In this document: one piece after another, positions 16,805 to 25,080 of the stretch
How the letters are laid out: each line of letters opens with the position of its first letter
How positions within the stretch are numbered: position 1 is the first letter of the stretch
Assembly (NCBI GenBank): GCA_024400835.1
Contig: JAKSMC010000016.1
Span: forward strand, 1 to 64,000
Length of the DNA stretch: 64,000 nt
Source: Bacteroidales bacterium
GTDB lineage: Bacteria; Bacteroidota; Bacteroidia; Bacteroidales; WCHB1-69
Direction of reading: 5' to 3'
The notes under the pieces: model-generated
Told to the model about the DNA's origin: nothing
Databases searched by the model: none
Seen by the model: only the letters and a program-made list of their open reading frames with translations
Position numbers and translations under genes: made by a program

Positions 16805-18196
16805 CTATTCGACGATACTCTTCACTTCGCCTTCGTACACCTTCGTAACCAGCTCGTCACCAGGTTTCAGTTGGTCAGCGGAAGTGACAGCCTTCCCATT
16901 GAAACGAGTAATGCTGAACCCACGCTTCAAGATGTGGTCGGGATGGAGCAGTTGGACTTTTTCCTCCAAGCCCACCAACTTGTCCTTCTGGCGCTGTAGG
17001 AGAAAGGAGCTGTGCATCGCCAGCTGCGCAGCACAGGTATCCAGTTGTTCGCTTTCACGGTTGACCACCAGTTGTTCGCAACGCAGCAACTCGTCCCAAA
17101 GTTTGGACAACGCATTACTTTGCGTAAGCAGCATCTCCTTGGATTTCAGTGTCACCTGCTGCATCATATTGCCCAACACCTGATGTTGTTTGGCCAACAC
17201 CTGAGGGACCGCAATTTTTCGAATGGAGTCTAGCTCTAATAGTTTCTGTTTCTCTTCAGCCAGAATGGTTTTAGCAATATCCACTAATTTTGTTTGGCAC
17301 TCAACGACCTTTTCATCAAATTTTTGGAAATAGGCAATCAACGCGAAAGCGACATCCGTCGGGGTAATGTTGTACGTGTGGGCCACCATATCGGTAACGC
17401 TGAGATTAGTGGAATGGCCGATGCCCGTGAGCACAGGCAAGGGAAACGTCGCGACGCTATGCGCCATGGCGTAGTCGTCATAGCAGCTGAGGCCCACATC
17501 GCCGCCACCGCCGCGCACAATCACCACGCAGTCGAACTGATCCTGGCGCATCTCTATTTCCGCCAGCCTGCCCGTGATACCCGTAATCGCCTTATCACCC
17601 TGCAAAATAGAAGGAAACAGCTCCGTTTCAAATTTGTAACCGTATCGGTTTTTGTTCAAAGTGGAAATAAAGTCACTGAAGCCCTTGCTCGTTTCCACGG
17701 AAATCACAGCGATGCGCTTGGGCAGGAGCGGCATTTTGAGGTTCTTGTTGTGCAGGAATACATTCTCCTTTTTCAAGCGCTCAATGACAGCATTGCGATT
17801 CTTCACCATCTCTCCCAACGTATAGGACGGCTCGATATCCTGGATATGCAGCGCCAAACCGTGCTTCGGGCTGTACTCTATAGAAGCCAGGCAAAGAATG
17901 CTGATATTCTCCTTCAACGATTCGCCCGTAATCTGACGGAAACGCTCGTTGATACGCTGATAGTTGGTTGCCCAGATGACCGCCCGCATTTCGGCTTTGA
18001 TGGCGCTACCCTCCTTCTCCACCAATTCCGGATAGCAGTGGCCGCTATGCGGGTAGAAGTTAAGTTTCAGGATTTCGGCTTTGATAAAATAGGGCTGCGG
18101 ATAGGTACGCTCCACCACACGATGCAAACTCATCGCTATCTCCGACAGCGTGTACACCGGATGATCATGAAATGTCTCGCGTGGGGCAGTTTCCAT
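16805..18196 (-). CDS. xseA: Exodeoxyribonuclease VII large subunit
   Basis: 463 residues from METAPRETFHDHPVYTLSEI. It is the catalytic subunit of the ssDNA exonuclease. The OB domain (about 15-120), the catalytic region with KRIAVISVETSKGFSDF, DCVVIVRGGGGDVGLSCYDD and PVLTGIGHSTNLSVTD, a long coiled-coil region, and the C-terminal RGFSITRFNGKAV hairpin are all present. I chose the ATG at 18196 rather than an earlier in-frame start at 18241 because the upstream extension would lie inside the mscL terminator. The small subunit gene xseB, often adjacent, is not next to it here. Confidence 0.95.
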   Translation of the reverse strand: METAPRETFHDHPVYTLSEIAMSLHRVVERTYPQPYFIKAEILKLNFYPHSGHCYPELVEKEGSAIKAEMRAVIWATNYQRINERFRQITGESLKENISILCLASIEYSPKHGLALHIQDIEPSYTLGEMVKNRNAVIERLKKENVFLHNKNLKMPLLPKRIAVISVETSKGFSDFISTLNKNRYGYKFETELFPSILQGDKAITGITGRLAEIEMRQDQFDCVVIVRGGGGDVGLSCYDDYAMAHSVATFPLPVLTGIGHSTNLSVTDMVAHTYNITPTDVAFALIAYFQKFDEKVVECQTKLVDIAKTILAEEKQKLLELDSIRKIAVPQVLAKQHQVLGNMMQQVTLKSKEMLLTQSNALSKLWDELLRCEQLVVNRESEQLDTCAAQLAMHSSFLLQRQKDKLVGLEEKVQLLHPDHILKRGFSITRFNGKAVTSADQLKPGDELVTKVYEGEVKSIVE

Positions 18197-18226
18197 TGGG
18201 CTCAAGTATTTATGGTTTGCAAAAAA

Positions 18227-18255
18227 GAGACGAAGAAGCACATCTTCCTCGTCTC
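18227..18255 (-). terminator. Terminator of mscL
   Basis: On the minus strand GAGACGAGGAAG pairs with CTTCTTCGTCTC across a 5-nt loop (one mismatch), followed by TTTTTT. It lies between the mscL stop (18280) and the xseA start. Confidence 0.85.
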
Positions 18256-18279
18256 TTCTAAAGATACCTTTCTTACAGA

Positions 18280-18693
18280 CTATTTGGTCTTTAAGAGATC
18301 GCGGATTTCGGCAAGCAGTTTTTCTTCAGCTGTAGGTTCAGGAGCGGGAGCAGGAACTTCTTCTTCCTCCTTCTTCTTCAGGCTGGAAAGTTTGTTGATA
18401 CCTTTGATCAACAAGAAGATACAGAAAGCAACGATGATGAAGTCGATAACGACTTGGATGAAGTTACCATAGTTCCAGGTTACAGGGTCCATACCTTCGC
18501 GAACGGGCAGTTTGACACTGAGTTTGGAGAAATCGGTACCACCGAGGAGCCAACCGATAGGAGGCATCAAGATGTCATTGACCAAAGAGGTGACGATTTT
18601 GCCGAATGCACCGCCGATGATCACACCGACAGCCATATCGACGACATTGCCTCTCATGGCAAATTCTTTGAATTCTTGTAAAAATTTCTTCAT
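18280..18693 (-). CDS. mscL: Large-conductance mechanosensitive channel
   Basis: A 137-residue inner-membrane channel that opens under hypo-osmotic shock. The N-terminal amphipathic helix [22 protein letters not shown]1 [21 protein letters not shown], the periplasmic loop and TM2 ([20 protein letters not shown]) match MscL, as does the C-terminal helix LLAEIRDLL. The cytoplasmic linker is Glu/Pro-rich ([19 protein letters not shown]). A TACTTTTG box (plus-strand CAAAAGTA, 18734-18741) lies upstream and a strong terminator follows. Confidence 0.97.
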   Translation of the reverse strand: MKKFLQEFKEFAMRGNVVDMAVGVIIGGAFGKIVTSLVNDILMPPIGWLLGGTDFSKLSVKLPVREGMDPVTWNYGNFIQVVIDFIIVAFCIFLLIKGINKLSSLKKKEEEEVPAPAPEPTAEEKLLAEIRDLLKTK

Positions 18694-18809
18694 TGTGACG
18701 GGATATTTAAATTTGTACTTGATTTTGAAAGCGCAAAAGTAGCATTTTTTTCAAAACACGAAAAAAGATTTTACGTTTGACGGCTGATTTCACATTCCCA
18801 CATTTTTAC

Positions 18810-18817
18810 TATTTTTG
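18810..18817 (+). promoter_or_regulatory. -7 box of the 18838-19978 operon
   Basis: TATTTTTG, 20 bp before the ATG at 18838; supports that ATG over the GTG at 18832. Confidence 0.6.
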
Positions 18818-18837
18818 CGGCCTATTTCACAGTGCTT

Positions 18838-19245
18838 ATGAAGATTCAAAGTAACAAGGAGAACCTTACCATTTCGTCTGACAGAGTGTTCAACGCCCTA
18901 TTGAATTTCACTCGAAACCAACAGGCCCCGTCCATACCGCAAATCACCAATTGGACAGTATTGGAGAACGGCTGCAGCTTCACCATCAACGATATGGTGA
19001 CCTGCACGTTCAAGCTAACGGAACAAATTCCGTTTTCAAAAGTAACTTACCTTATTGATACAGACAAAGGGTTCTCCGCCAACGCGGATTTCCTGATTGA
19101 AGACAACGGTGCCAACAGCGACGTGCAGATTATCGCCGAAGCCGACGTACCCATCTTCATGCAGCCTATGATTAAGGGACCAGTCCAGCAGGCACTCAAC
19201 AAGGCGCTGGAAAGAATCAAAGAAATGGTAGAAAGGAATTGCTAA
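18838..19245 (+). CDS. SRPBCC-fold-like small protein upstream of lptB
   Basis: 135 residues, cytoplasmic, no signal peptide. The pattern ([24 protein letters not shown], later ISDMVTC-like [13 protein letters not shown], then a C-terminal helix [20 protein letters not shown]) resembles a START/SRPBCC alpha-beta ligand-binding fold; this is weak. The ATG at 18838 is preferred to the GTG at 18832. The stop is one base before the lptB ATG, so the two are coupled, which suggests a link to lipid or LPS export. Function not established. Confidence 0.65.
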   Translation: MKIQSNKENLTISSDRVFNALLNFTRNQQAPSIPQITNWTVLENGCSFTINDMVTCTFKLTEQIPFSKVTYLIDTDKGFSANADFLIEDNGANSDVQIIAEADVPIFMQPMIKGPVQQALNKALERIKEMVERNC

Positions 19246-19246
19246 A

Positions 19247-19978
19247 ATGGAATACAGGATTCGCACAGAAGGACTTGTCAAGAAGTACAAGAACAGGACC
19301 GTCGTCAACCAGGTCTCCATCAATTTCACACAAGGTGAGATTGTCGGACTCTTAGGTCCCAACGGTGCAGGAAAGACCACTTCCTTCTATATGATTGTCG
19401 GCTTGATAAAGCCATTCGCGGGCAAGATATTCTTGAATGACGTGGACATCACGGAAATGCCCATGTACAAGCGTGCGCAGCTGGGCCTGGCCTATCTGCC
19501 CCAAGAGGCTTCCGTATTCCGCCAACTGACCGTAGAAGACAACATCAAGGCCATCTTGGAGTTCAGCGGCAAAAGCAAACAGGAGCAGAAGGACAAGTTG
19601 GAAAGTCTGATTGCGGAATTCAACATCGAGAAGGTTCGCCACAACAAAGGCAACAACCTGTCAGGAGGCGAGCGCCGCCGTGTGGAAATTGCCCGCTGTT
19701 TGGCTTCCGATCCGAAGTTCATATTGCTGGACGAGCCTTTTGCCGGCGTTGACCCCATTGCTGTGGAAGACATCCAGAACATCGTAGCCAAGCTCAAAGA
19801 CAAAAACATCGGCATTGTCATCACTGACCACAATGTGCACGAGACGTTGTCCATCACCGACCGTGCCTACCTCCTATACGAAGGCAGCGTGCTCAAATCC
19901 GGCACGGCGGAGGAACTTGCCTCCGACCCGCAGGTCAAGAAAGTGTACCTCGGTTCCAACTTCGAATTACGCAAATAG
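19247..19978 (+). CDS. lptB: LPS export ABC transporter ATPase LptB
   Basis: 243 residues; the cytoplasmic ATPase of the LptB2FG complex that extracts LPS from the inner membrane. Walker [10 protein letters not shown], signature [15 protein letters not shown], Walker [14 protein letters not shown] and the switch His (VITDHNVHE) are intact. The Q-loop region [20 protein letters not shown] is characteristic of LptB. It forms a two-gene operon with the SRPBCC-like protein, closed by hairpin 19985-20009. LptD is encoded at 28.4 kb; lptF/G, lptC and lptA are not in the window. Confidence 0.95.
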   Translation: MEYRIRTEGLVKKYKNRTVVNQVSINFTQGEIVGLLGPNGAGKTTSFYMIVGLIKPFAGKIFLNDVDITEMPMYKRAQLGLAYLPQEASVFRQLTVEDNIKAILEFSGKSKQEQKDKLESLIAEFNIEKVRHNKGNNLSGGERRRVEIARCLASDPKFILLDEPFAGVDPIAVEDIQNIVAKLKDKNIGIVITDHNVHETLSITDRAYLLYEGSVLKSGTAEELASDPQVKKVYLGSNFELRK

Positions 19979-19984
19979 AAATAA

Positions 19985-20009
19985 AGGGGAGGCGCTTCGC
20001 ACCTCCCCT
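19985..20009. terminator. Bidirectional terminator between lptB and the Gate-domain gene
   Basis: AGGGGAGG (19985-19992) and CCTCCCCT (20002-20009) with a 9-nt loop, followed by ATTTTATT. Confidence 0.8.
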
Positions 20010-20037
20010 ATTTTATTGGAGTTTTCCTATATATGTA

Positions 20038-21264
20038 TTAAATCAGGGAAATCAAGACGAACAGCCAGTGGGCTGCAATACCGGCCACCAAACCGCCGAC
20101 TGTGTGCGCGCCTATGGCCTTGCTGATGAGCTTGCGATAACCCATGGAATCCAACATGGCCGTATGCGTGCTCAGGTAGCCGCTCCAGCACATACCCATA
20201 GCCGTAAATACTGCGATGGCATTGCTGTCGATAATGCCCTGGCTGATAAAACGGGGAACCAAACCAAGGGCAGCGCCCACGGCTCCGAGAGCGGTAATCG
20301 GGAAGGAAATAAGTTCGGCATTGTTAAATCCGAAGAGCCAGCGGAAGATAAAACCGATTTTATCGGCTGCCCAAGTAATAATGGGAACACCTTCGTAGGC
20401 AGCACCCGTGTAAGATGCCGTTTCTGCTGACGGGCCGAAGGTCATCATCATCACCAAGGTGGAAATGACGAGCACGCCGGGAATAATAGCCACACCAATG
20501 CCAACACCGTCCTTGCCGCCATCCAAAATGGAATTCAGGAAACGCATAAACACGCTACCCTCGCTTTTGAAGGAGATAGCCTGTTCGTCACCTTCGCCTT
20601 CAGCCACCGGCTCATCGAGTTCAGGATAGGATTTCAACGTAAACCATTGCATGAGGCGAGTGGAGACGATACTGCCGACGATAGCACCAGCAATGCCAAT
20701 CAATGCACCTTTGCCATAGCCGAGGCCCGTCATAAACGCCAGCACCACCAAACCCATGCCAAAGGCCGTACCAAAGTTGGTAAGTGAGACCAACTGGTAT
20801 TTTTTGAAATACCTGCTGAAATTCTTGTCTTTTGACAAAGTGATGATAGCAGGATTGTCGCTCAAGAACGTCATAACCGCACCTAACGCAGCCACGCCGG
20901 GCAGGTTGTACAACGGCTTCATAAACGGACGCAGGATATTCTCCATCAAGCGCACCACGCCAAACTCCGCCAGCAACTTGCTGATAGCGCCCATCAGCAC
21001 ACAGATGGCCATAATGTAGAAAACGGTTTCCAACAGCAGATGATAGGCTGTCTGCATAAACGTGTTCAACATCATCGGCAGCGTCATCCGATATGCCAGG
21101 AAACCGAAGAATCCCAGAAAGATTATCAAGAAGAGGACAGCCTCTATGGAACGCTTGCTCGTGAAAGAAAGCGGGTTCTTAAGTTTGAATCTTTTTGCCA
21201 GTTTTTCAAAAAACCTCTCTACGGGATTAGCGTAGTTGTGTGTGCTTTTACGTCTTATCTTCAT
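20038..21264 (-). CDS. Nucleoside-recognition (Gate) domain membrane protein
   Basis: A 408-residue polytopic inner-membrane protein. The basic, soluble N-terminus (about 45 residues) is followed by about eight to nine helices. GAVMTFLSDNPAIITLSKD and the repeated small-residue segment ALIGIAGAIVGSIVSTRLM resemble the Gate domain (nucleoside transporter / spore maturation type). MGMCWSGYLSTHTAMLDSMG near the C-terminus is highly distinctive. Substrate unknown. Its ATG overlaps the stop of the upstream porin gene by four bases (ATGA), so the inner- and outer-membrane proteins are translationally coupled and may transport one solute. Confidence 0.75.
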   Translation of the reverse strand: MKIRRKSTHNYANPVERFFEKLAKRFKLKNPLSFTSKRSIEAVLFLIIFLGFFGFLAYRMTLPMMLNTFMQTAYHLLLETVFYIMAICVLMGAISKLLAEFGVVRLMENILRPFMKPLYNLPGVAALGAVMTFLSDNPAIITLSKDKNFSRYFKKYQLVSLTNFGTAFGMGLVVLAFMTGLGYGKGALIGIAGAIVGSIVSTRLMQWFTLKSYPELDEPVAEGEGDEQAISFKSEGSVFMRFLNSILDGGKDGVGIGVAIIPGVLVISTLVMMMTFGPSAETASYTGAAYEGVPIITWAADKIGFIFRWLFGFNNAELISFPITALGAVGAALGLVPRFISQGIIDSNAIAVFTAMGMCWSGYLSTHTAMLDSMGYRKLISKAIGAHTVGGLVAGIAAHWLFVLISLI

Positions 21265-22394
21265 TTCTTTCGAAAATATTTAACAAAATCAATATCCCAA
21301 GTAACGCCGACATTGGCGATAATTCGGTATTCTTCTTTCAAATCCGCAGCCTGCAATTCGGGGGCATAGTCGTTGCGAACAGTATAGTTGGCCACAAAAC
21401 CGTGGATTCTCAAATCGCGGCATTTCTGCGGACGGAACTCGAAACCAAGACCATAATAATAGTATTGCTGTCCGGGGAGTGCAAGACAGTCCCAAATCTC
21501 GCCTGTGTTGTTATAGTTGGCAATCTCGAGTTGGTCAAGGTTCTGCTCATAGGCAGCCTTTGCAAACAGCAGCGCTCCATCTGTGATTTTCACGTCAGCA
21601 CGGCTGATCACAGCAAAGTTCTTGAACAGTTGTTTCGTGTTAGTGGCATGATGAATGAAATCAACATAAATATCAAAATGGTCAAACGTGAGTTTGTTGC
21701 CCAACGCCAAGTAATTCATAAATTTGCCTCTTTCACGTTCAAACATATTCATGGAATACAGCGTTGAGAAGCATCCGAAATTTCCAGACCAGAAGAGGCT
21801 GTAACTCATCAGCGAATTCTTAAATGCCGAGCCATAGAAGACATACGGTGAATTTGCCACCTGCGCCGTAATGGTGTTTTTTCCATCACTGCTATGGAAA
21901 GATGCGGACCCAGCCAATTGGAAACAGTAGAAATTATCCCAATAGTAAGAGCTATACAAAACATCAATCGGCGGAGCATCGTATTCAAAACCACCCACTG
22001 ACAAAGCATCTTTGCCAATACGCAGAGACCAATTTTTATTGATATTATAATTCAAATAAAGGAAATCCGTGTTGTCGAAGAAATTGACATAACCGGGATT
22101 GGCAACAATACGCTGACGGAAATAGTAGGACAGATTCTTCGTCAGATTGCCGCCCATGTGCAAGTTGAAATAACGGCCGACAAATCCATATTGGTTTTCT
22201 CCGTTCACAATGCCCTGGGTATAACTGTTGGCAATGGGCTGCTCGAAAAAGAAATCTGCCCTGGCTTCCAACATGAGTTTGGATATATATTCGAAATCAC
22301 GTTTCTTAACGGTATCGATATCTTGGGATGAAGCAATTGTACAGGAGCTAATTACTAGTAATGCGAGTATTGAAAATCTTCTCAATCTAATCAT
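21261..22394 (-). CDS. Outer-membrane beta-barrel porin (phosphate-selective porin O/P-like)
   Basis: 377 residues. Signal peptide MIRLRRFSILALLVISSCTIASS, then amphipathic beta strands rich in aromatic girdle residues (NLSYYFRQRIVANPGYVNFF, YLNYNINKNWSLRIGKDALS, YYYYGLGFEFRP). It ends in a typical barrel strand (VGVTWDIDFVKYFRKK). IGKDALSVGGFEY matches the 'GRQ..P.G..E' region of porin O/P family proteins of Bacteroidota. It probably admits a small solute through the outer membrane. The ATGA overlap with the Gate-domain gene suggests joint function. It lies after the terminator of the PorE-like gene; no exact TAnnTTTG box was found upstream. Confidence 0.75.
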   Translation of the reverse strand: MIRLRRFSILALLVISSCTIASSQDIDTVKKRDFEYISKLMLEARADFFFEQPIANSYTQGIVNGENQYGFVGRYFNLHMGGNLTKNLSYYFRQRIVANPGYVNFFDNTDFLYLNYNINKNWSLRIGKDALSVGGFEYDAPPIDVLYSSYYWDNFYCFQLAGSASFHSSDGKNTITAQVANSPYVFYGSAFKNSLMSYSLFWSGNFGCFSTLYSMNMFERERGKFMNYLALGNKLTFDHFDIYVDFIHHATNTKQLFKNFAVISRADVKITDGALLFAKAAYEQNLDQLEIANYNNTGEIWDCLALPGQQYYYYGLGFEFRPQKCRDLRIHGFVANYTVRNDYAPELQAADLKEEYRIIANVGVTWDIDFVKYFRKK

Positions 22395-22405
22395 ATTCCA
22401 AAAAA

Positions 22406-22430
22406 AAGAGCAACCTCAAAGATTGCTCTT
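22406..22430 (-). terminator. Terminator of the PorE-like gene
   Basis: On the minus strand AAGAGCAA, 9-nt loop, TTGCTCTT and then T8. It lies between the PorE-like gene and the porin gene. Confidence 0.85.
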
Positions 22431-22453
22431 TTGCATTATATTTCTATTATATA

Positions 22454-24979
22454 TTACTTATTAAATTTCAACTGACCATGTTCTTTGTCAACTGTAAAGG
22501 AGCCCCATTCGTTCTCAATGAAGGCATCACCGACGACGAATGCTGCAGGTAAGTTCTTCTTCACTGTGACTTTCACGTTTTCAGAATAATCATCACCGAT
22601 ACGAAGTTCTTCAAGATAAAGGACAGAACCATCGATAATGCTACCGTCTTCTTGTTTGATTGCACCAGATTTTTCTTCGAAATCATTCAAGTTGATGATA
22701 GATTCTTTCAAGAAACGGGTAGCGTCAGCGTAGTTCATAAATACTTCCTCACTGCCATTGCCGATGACGAATTCCATAGACTTGCTGTTAGCGTAACAAT
22801 TGCCCTTCACAGCATCACCAACGATGGTAACAGGAACCGTACGTTGTTGAATAACGGCAATGCCGCCTGTTGTTTTGCGAACGCTGTCGATGTTGTCATT
22901 GCTCGGAACATAGTCATCACGCAGAATGATGAACTCCGTACGACGGTTCAACTGGTGAGCAGCCTCTTTTTCATTCTTGGTAGGTTGGGATTCACAGAAA
23001 GCCTCAGTCAAGACAGTGCCTTTCGGGAAGAAATATTTCTTGCCATTGTAAACAGAGTACATATCCTTTTCGAGTTTACGCGGAACACGTTCGCCATAAC
23101 CTTTTGCCACGATACGGTCGGCAGCAATACCTTTTTCATTGACCAAGAAATCGACGCAGGACTCAGCACGGTGTTGAGAAAGGATATCGTTCTTTTCTTC
23201 TGTGTCACGAGAGTCGGTGTGTGAACGGAGTTCGATTACGATCGTCGGGTTCTTTACCATAATGTCGTACAGATACAACAAAGAGTCCTTATATTGCGGT
23301 TTGAGATCCCACTTTGCCAAATCGTAGAGGATTTCCGGCAAGAGGATAGGTTCCTTCGGAATCGGCTCCAAGGAGAAGTCTTGTTTCAAATCCGTATTTT
23401 CTTCAAGGCCAACAGTTGTAGCCTTAGCCGTGTTGCCATTTTCCCAATAGCCCTTCTTAGCGACCTTGATATCGTAAGTAGTAGCGCCTAAGATCTTGGT
23501 CTTATCGAAATGGTAGTAGCCCTTGATATCAGTAGTAGTTTTATAAGAAGTGCCGTCGGAGCCTACGATTTCGACTTCAACGCCGTCCATATACTGTCCG
23601 TTGTTCTTATCTCTGATATAACCAGACAACGTATATACGAGCGGACGGAGGAGGAAATAATAGATATCATCACCGCCACGGCCGCCAGGACGATTAGAAG
23701 AGAAATAGCCCTTGCTGAGGTATGGGGATTTGGATTTAGGATCGATAGCTTCGTTTTCATCGAAGATAATACCGACTTCATCGTAAGAGGAGTTAATCGG
23801 CACCATCAAGTTCTCAGCCTTTTGGAACTGACCGTCTTTGATACGGGAGACGAAAAGGTCAAGACCACCGAGGCCTGGCCAACCGTCAGAAGAGAAATAG
23901 AGTTCTTCCTCATTGCGCAGGCACGGGAACACTTCCTGACCATCGGTGTTCACATTAGGACCGAGGTTCGTGATATTGGAGAATTTCGCAGACTTTTTTG
24001 CGCGGGTAGCCATATAGATGTCATAGCCACCTTGTCCGCCCGGCATGTTGGAAGCAAAATATATTGTCAATTCATCACCACTGATGAACGGATGTACGTA
24101 ATTGTAGGTGGAATCTCCGAGGTAAACCAGTTCTGCTTCGCCCCAAGCTTTGCCTTTCTTCATAGACTTATAGATGTAGCAGCCCTGTACTTTCTTCTTA
24201 TCTTGAGGACATTTGGAAAAATAGTAAACTGTACCTTTTCTATTGGAGCAGGCTTCACCTTCGTTCACGCCGGAATTGAGTGTTTCGCCTTCATCGACAG
24301 CAGTCACGGGAGACCATTCACCCGGCCAATCGGTATTCTTGCTTTTCGGTTTATTGGAAATATAGATGTCAGAGAAAGCCATACCTGTCCATTGGTCAGT
24401 ACCTTTGCCTTTGGAGCCTTCACGGTTAGATGTGAAGATGATGGAGTTACGTTTTTCGTCATTACCCCAACGCGGACACCATTCGTCGTCTCTGGTGTTG
24501 AATTTCTTAAGGTTTTCAACTTCATAACGAGTCGGGTTCTCATTCCACATCTTGGCATTTTGGCATCCTTCGATACGCTGGTCCACACGTTCGTCTTCCG
24601 GAGCACGTTTCTTGAAGTTCTGATAATACTTCAAGGCCAAGTCGTAATCACCGCGAAGGTTGTAAATACTTGCCAAGTGGAAAAGGATCATCGGGTTGTC
24701 CTTCTGATAGTTTTTCTTTTCCAGACGGAGGTATTGTTGTTCAGCCTTTTTCAAGTCGCCCATGATACGATAGCACTCTGCGATCTGGAACGTGGCACGT
24801 TGGATTTCGACCCTGTTGGAAGACAGTTTCTTAATTCCTTTCTTATAAAGGTCCAAAGCCGTCTCATATTGGCAATCGCGGAACTTGTTGTCAGCCTCTC
24901 TTAGAATCTGCGCATTCAAGAAGCAATTTGCTGTCAATAAAATAGTTGCAATAAGCAGGATAGGTTTGTATAGCTTCAT
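22454..24979 (-). CDS. PorE-like OmpA-family protein (TPR / beta-propeller / CRD / OmpA) with C-terminal retropepsin-like domain
   Basis: 841 residues. After a signal sequence (MKLYKPILLIATILLTANCFLNA) come TPR-like helices (about 25-140), a PD40-type propeller (about 150-440, repeated motifs such as IIFTSNREGSKGKG, LYFSSDGWPGLGGLDLFVS, GYFSSNRPGGRGGDDIYY), a carboxypeptidase-regulatory-like domain (about 450-535), and an OmpA peptidoglycan-binding domain (LRSHTDSRD...LSQHRAESCVDFL, NRRTEF). This order is that of PorE of the T9SS trans-envelope complex. Unusually, about 128 residues follow the OmpA domain and look like a retropepsin fold whose catalytic D-[TS]-G is GNG (residues 740-742). Probably periplasmic and peptidoglycan-anchored. 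Monocistronic between two terminators. Confidence 0.85.
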   Translation of the reverse strand: MKLYKPILLIATILLTANCFLNAQILREADNKFRDCQYETALDLYKKGIKKLSSNRVEIQRATFQIAECYRIMGDLKKAEQQYLRLEKKNYQKDNPMILFHLASIYNLRGDYDLALKYYQNFKKRAPEDERVDQRIEGCQNAKMWNENPTRYEVENLKKFNTRDDEWCPRWGNDEKRNSIIFTSNREGSKGKGTDQWTGMAFSDIYISNKPKSKNTDWPGEWSPVTAVDEGETLNSGVNEGEACSNRKGTVYYFSKCPQDKKKVQGCYIYKSMKKGKAWGEAELVYLGDSTYNYVHPFISGDELTIYFASNMPGGQGGYDIYMATRAKKSAKFSNITNLGPNVNTDGQEVFPCLRNEEELYFSSDGWPGLGGLDLFVSRIKDGQFQKAENLMVPINSSYDEVGIIFDENEAIDPKSKSPYLSKGYFSSNRPGGRGGDDIYYFLLRPLVYTLSGYIRDKNNGQYMDGVEVEIVGSDGTSYKTTTDIKGYYHFDKTKILGATTYDIKVAKKGYWENGNTAKATTVGLEENTDLKQDFSLEPIPKEPILLPEILYDLAKWDLKPQYKDSLLYLYDIMVKNPTIVIELRSHTDSRDTEEKNDILSQHRAESCVDFLVNEKGIAADRIVAKGYGERVPRKLEKDMYSVYNGKKYFFPKGTVLTEAFCESQPTKNEKEAAHQLNRRTEFIILRDDYVPSNDNIDSVRKTTGGIAVIQQRTVPVTIVGDAVKGNCYANSKSMEFVIGNGSEEVFMNYADATRFLKESIINLNDFEEKSGAIKQEDGSIIDGSVLYLEELRIGDDYSENVKVTVKKNLPAAFVVGDAFIENEWGSFTVDKEHGQLKFNK

Positions 24980-25029
24980 ATTAATAAATATTTTACCTAA
25001 TAAAAATGAGAGCGCTAAAATAAAAAAAA

Positions 25030-25055
25030 TTCGGGATAGTTTGCACTATCCCGAA
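25030..25055 (-). terminator. Terminator of secDF
   Basis: Perfect 11-bp arms (TTCGGGATAGT at 25030-25040 and complement at 25045-25055) with a 4-nt loop, followed on the minus strand by a long T run. Confidence 0.9.
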
Positions 25056-25080
25056 TGATTTTTTATAAGGTGTCGAACAA

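Noticed and set aside
17294..18472. Plus-strand open frame of 392 codons across xseA and mscL
   Set aside because: Antisense shadow of two well-identified genes; it also crosses the mscL terminator.
23510..24904. Plus-strand open frame of 464 codons under the PorE-like gene
   Set aside because: Antisense shadow; low-complexity translation without domain features.
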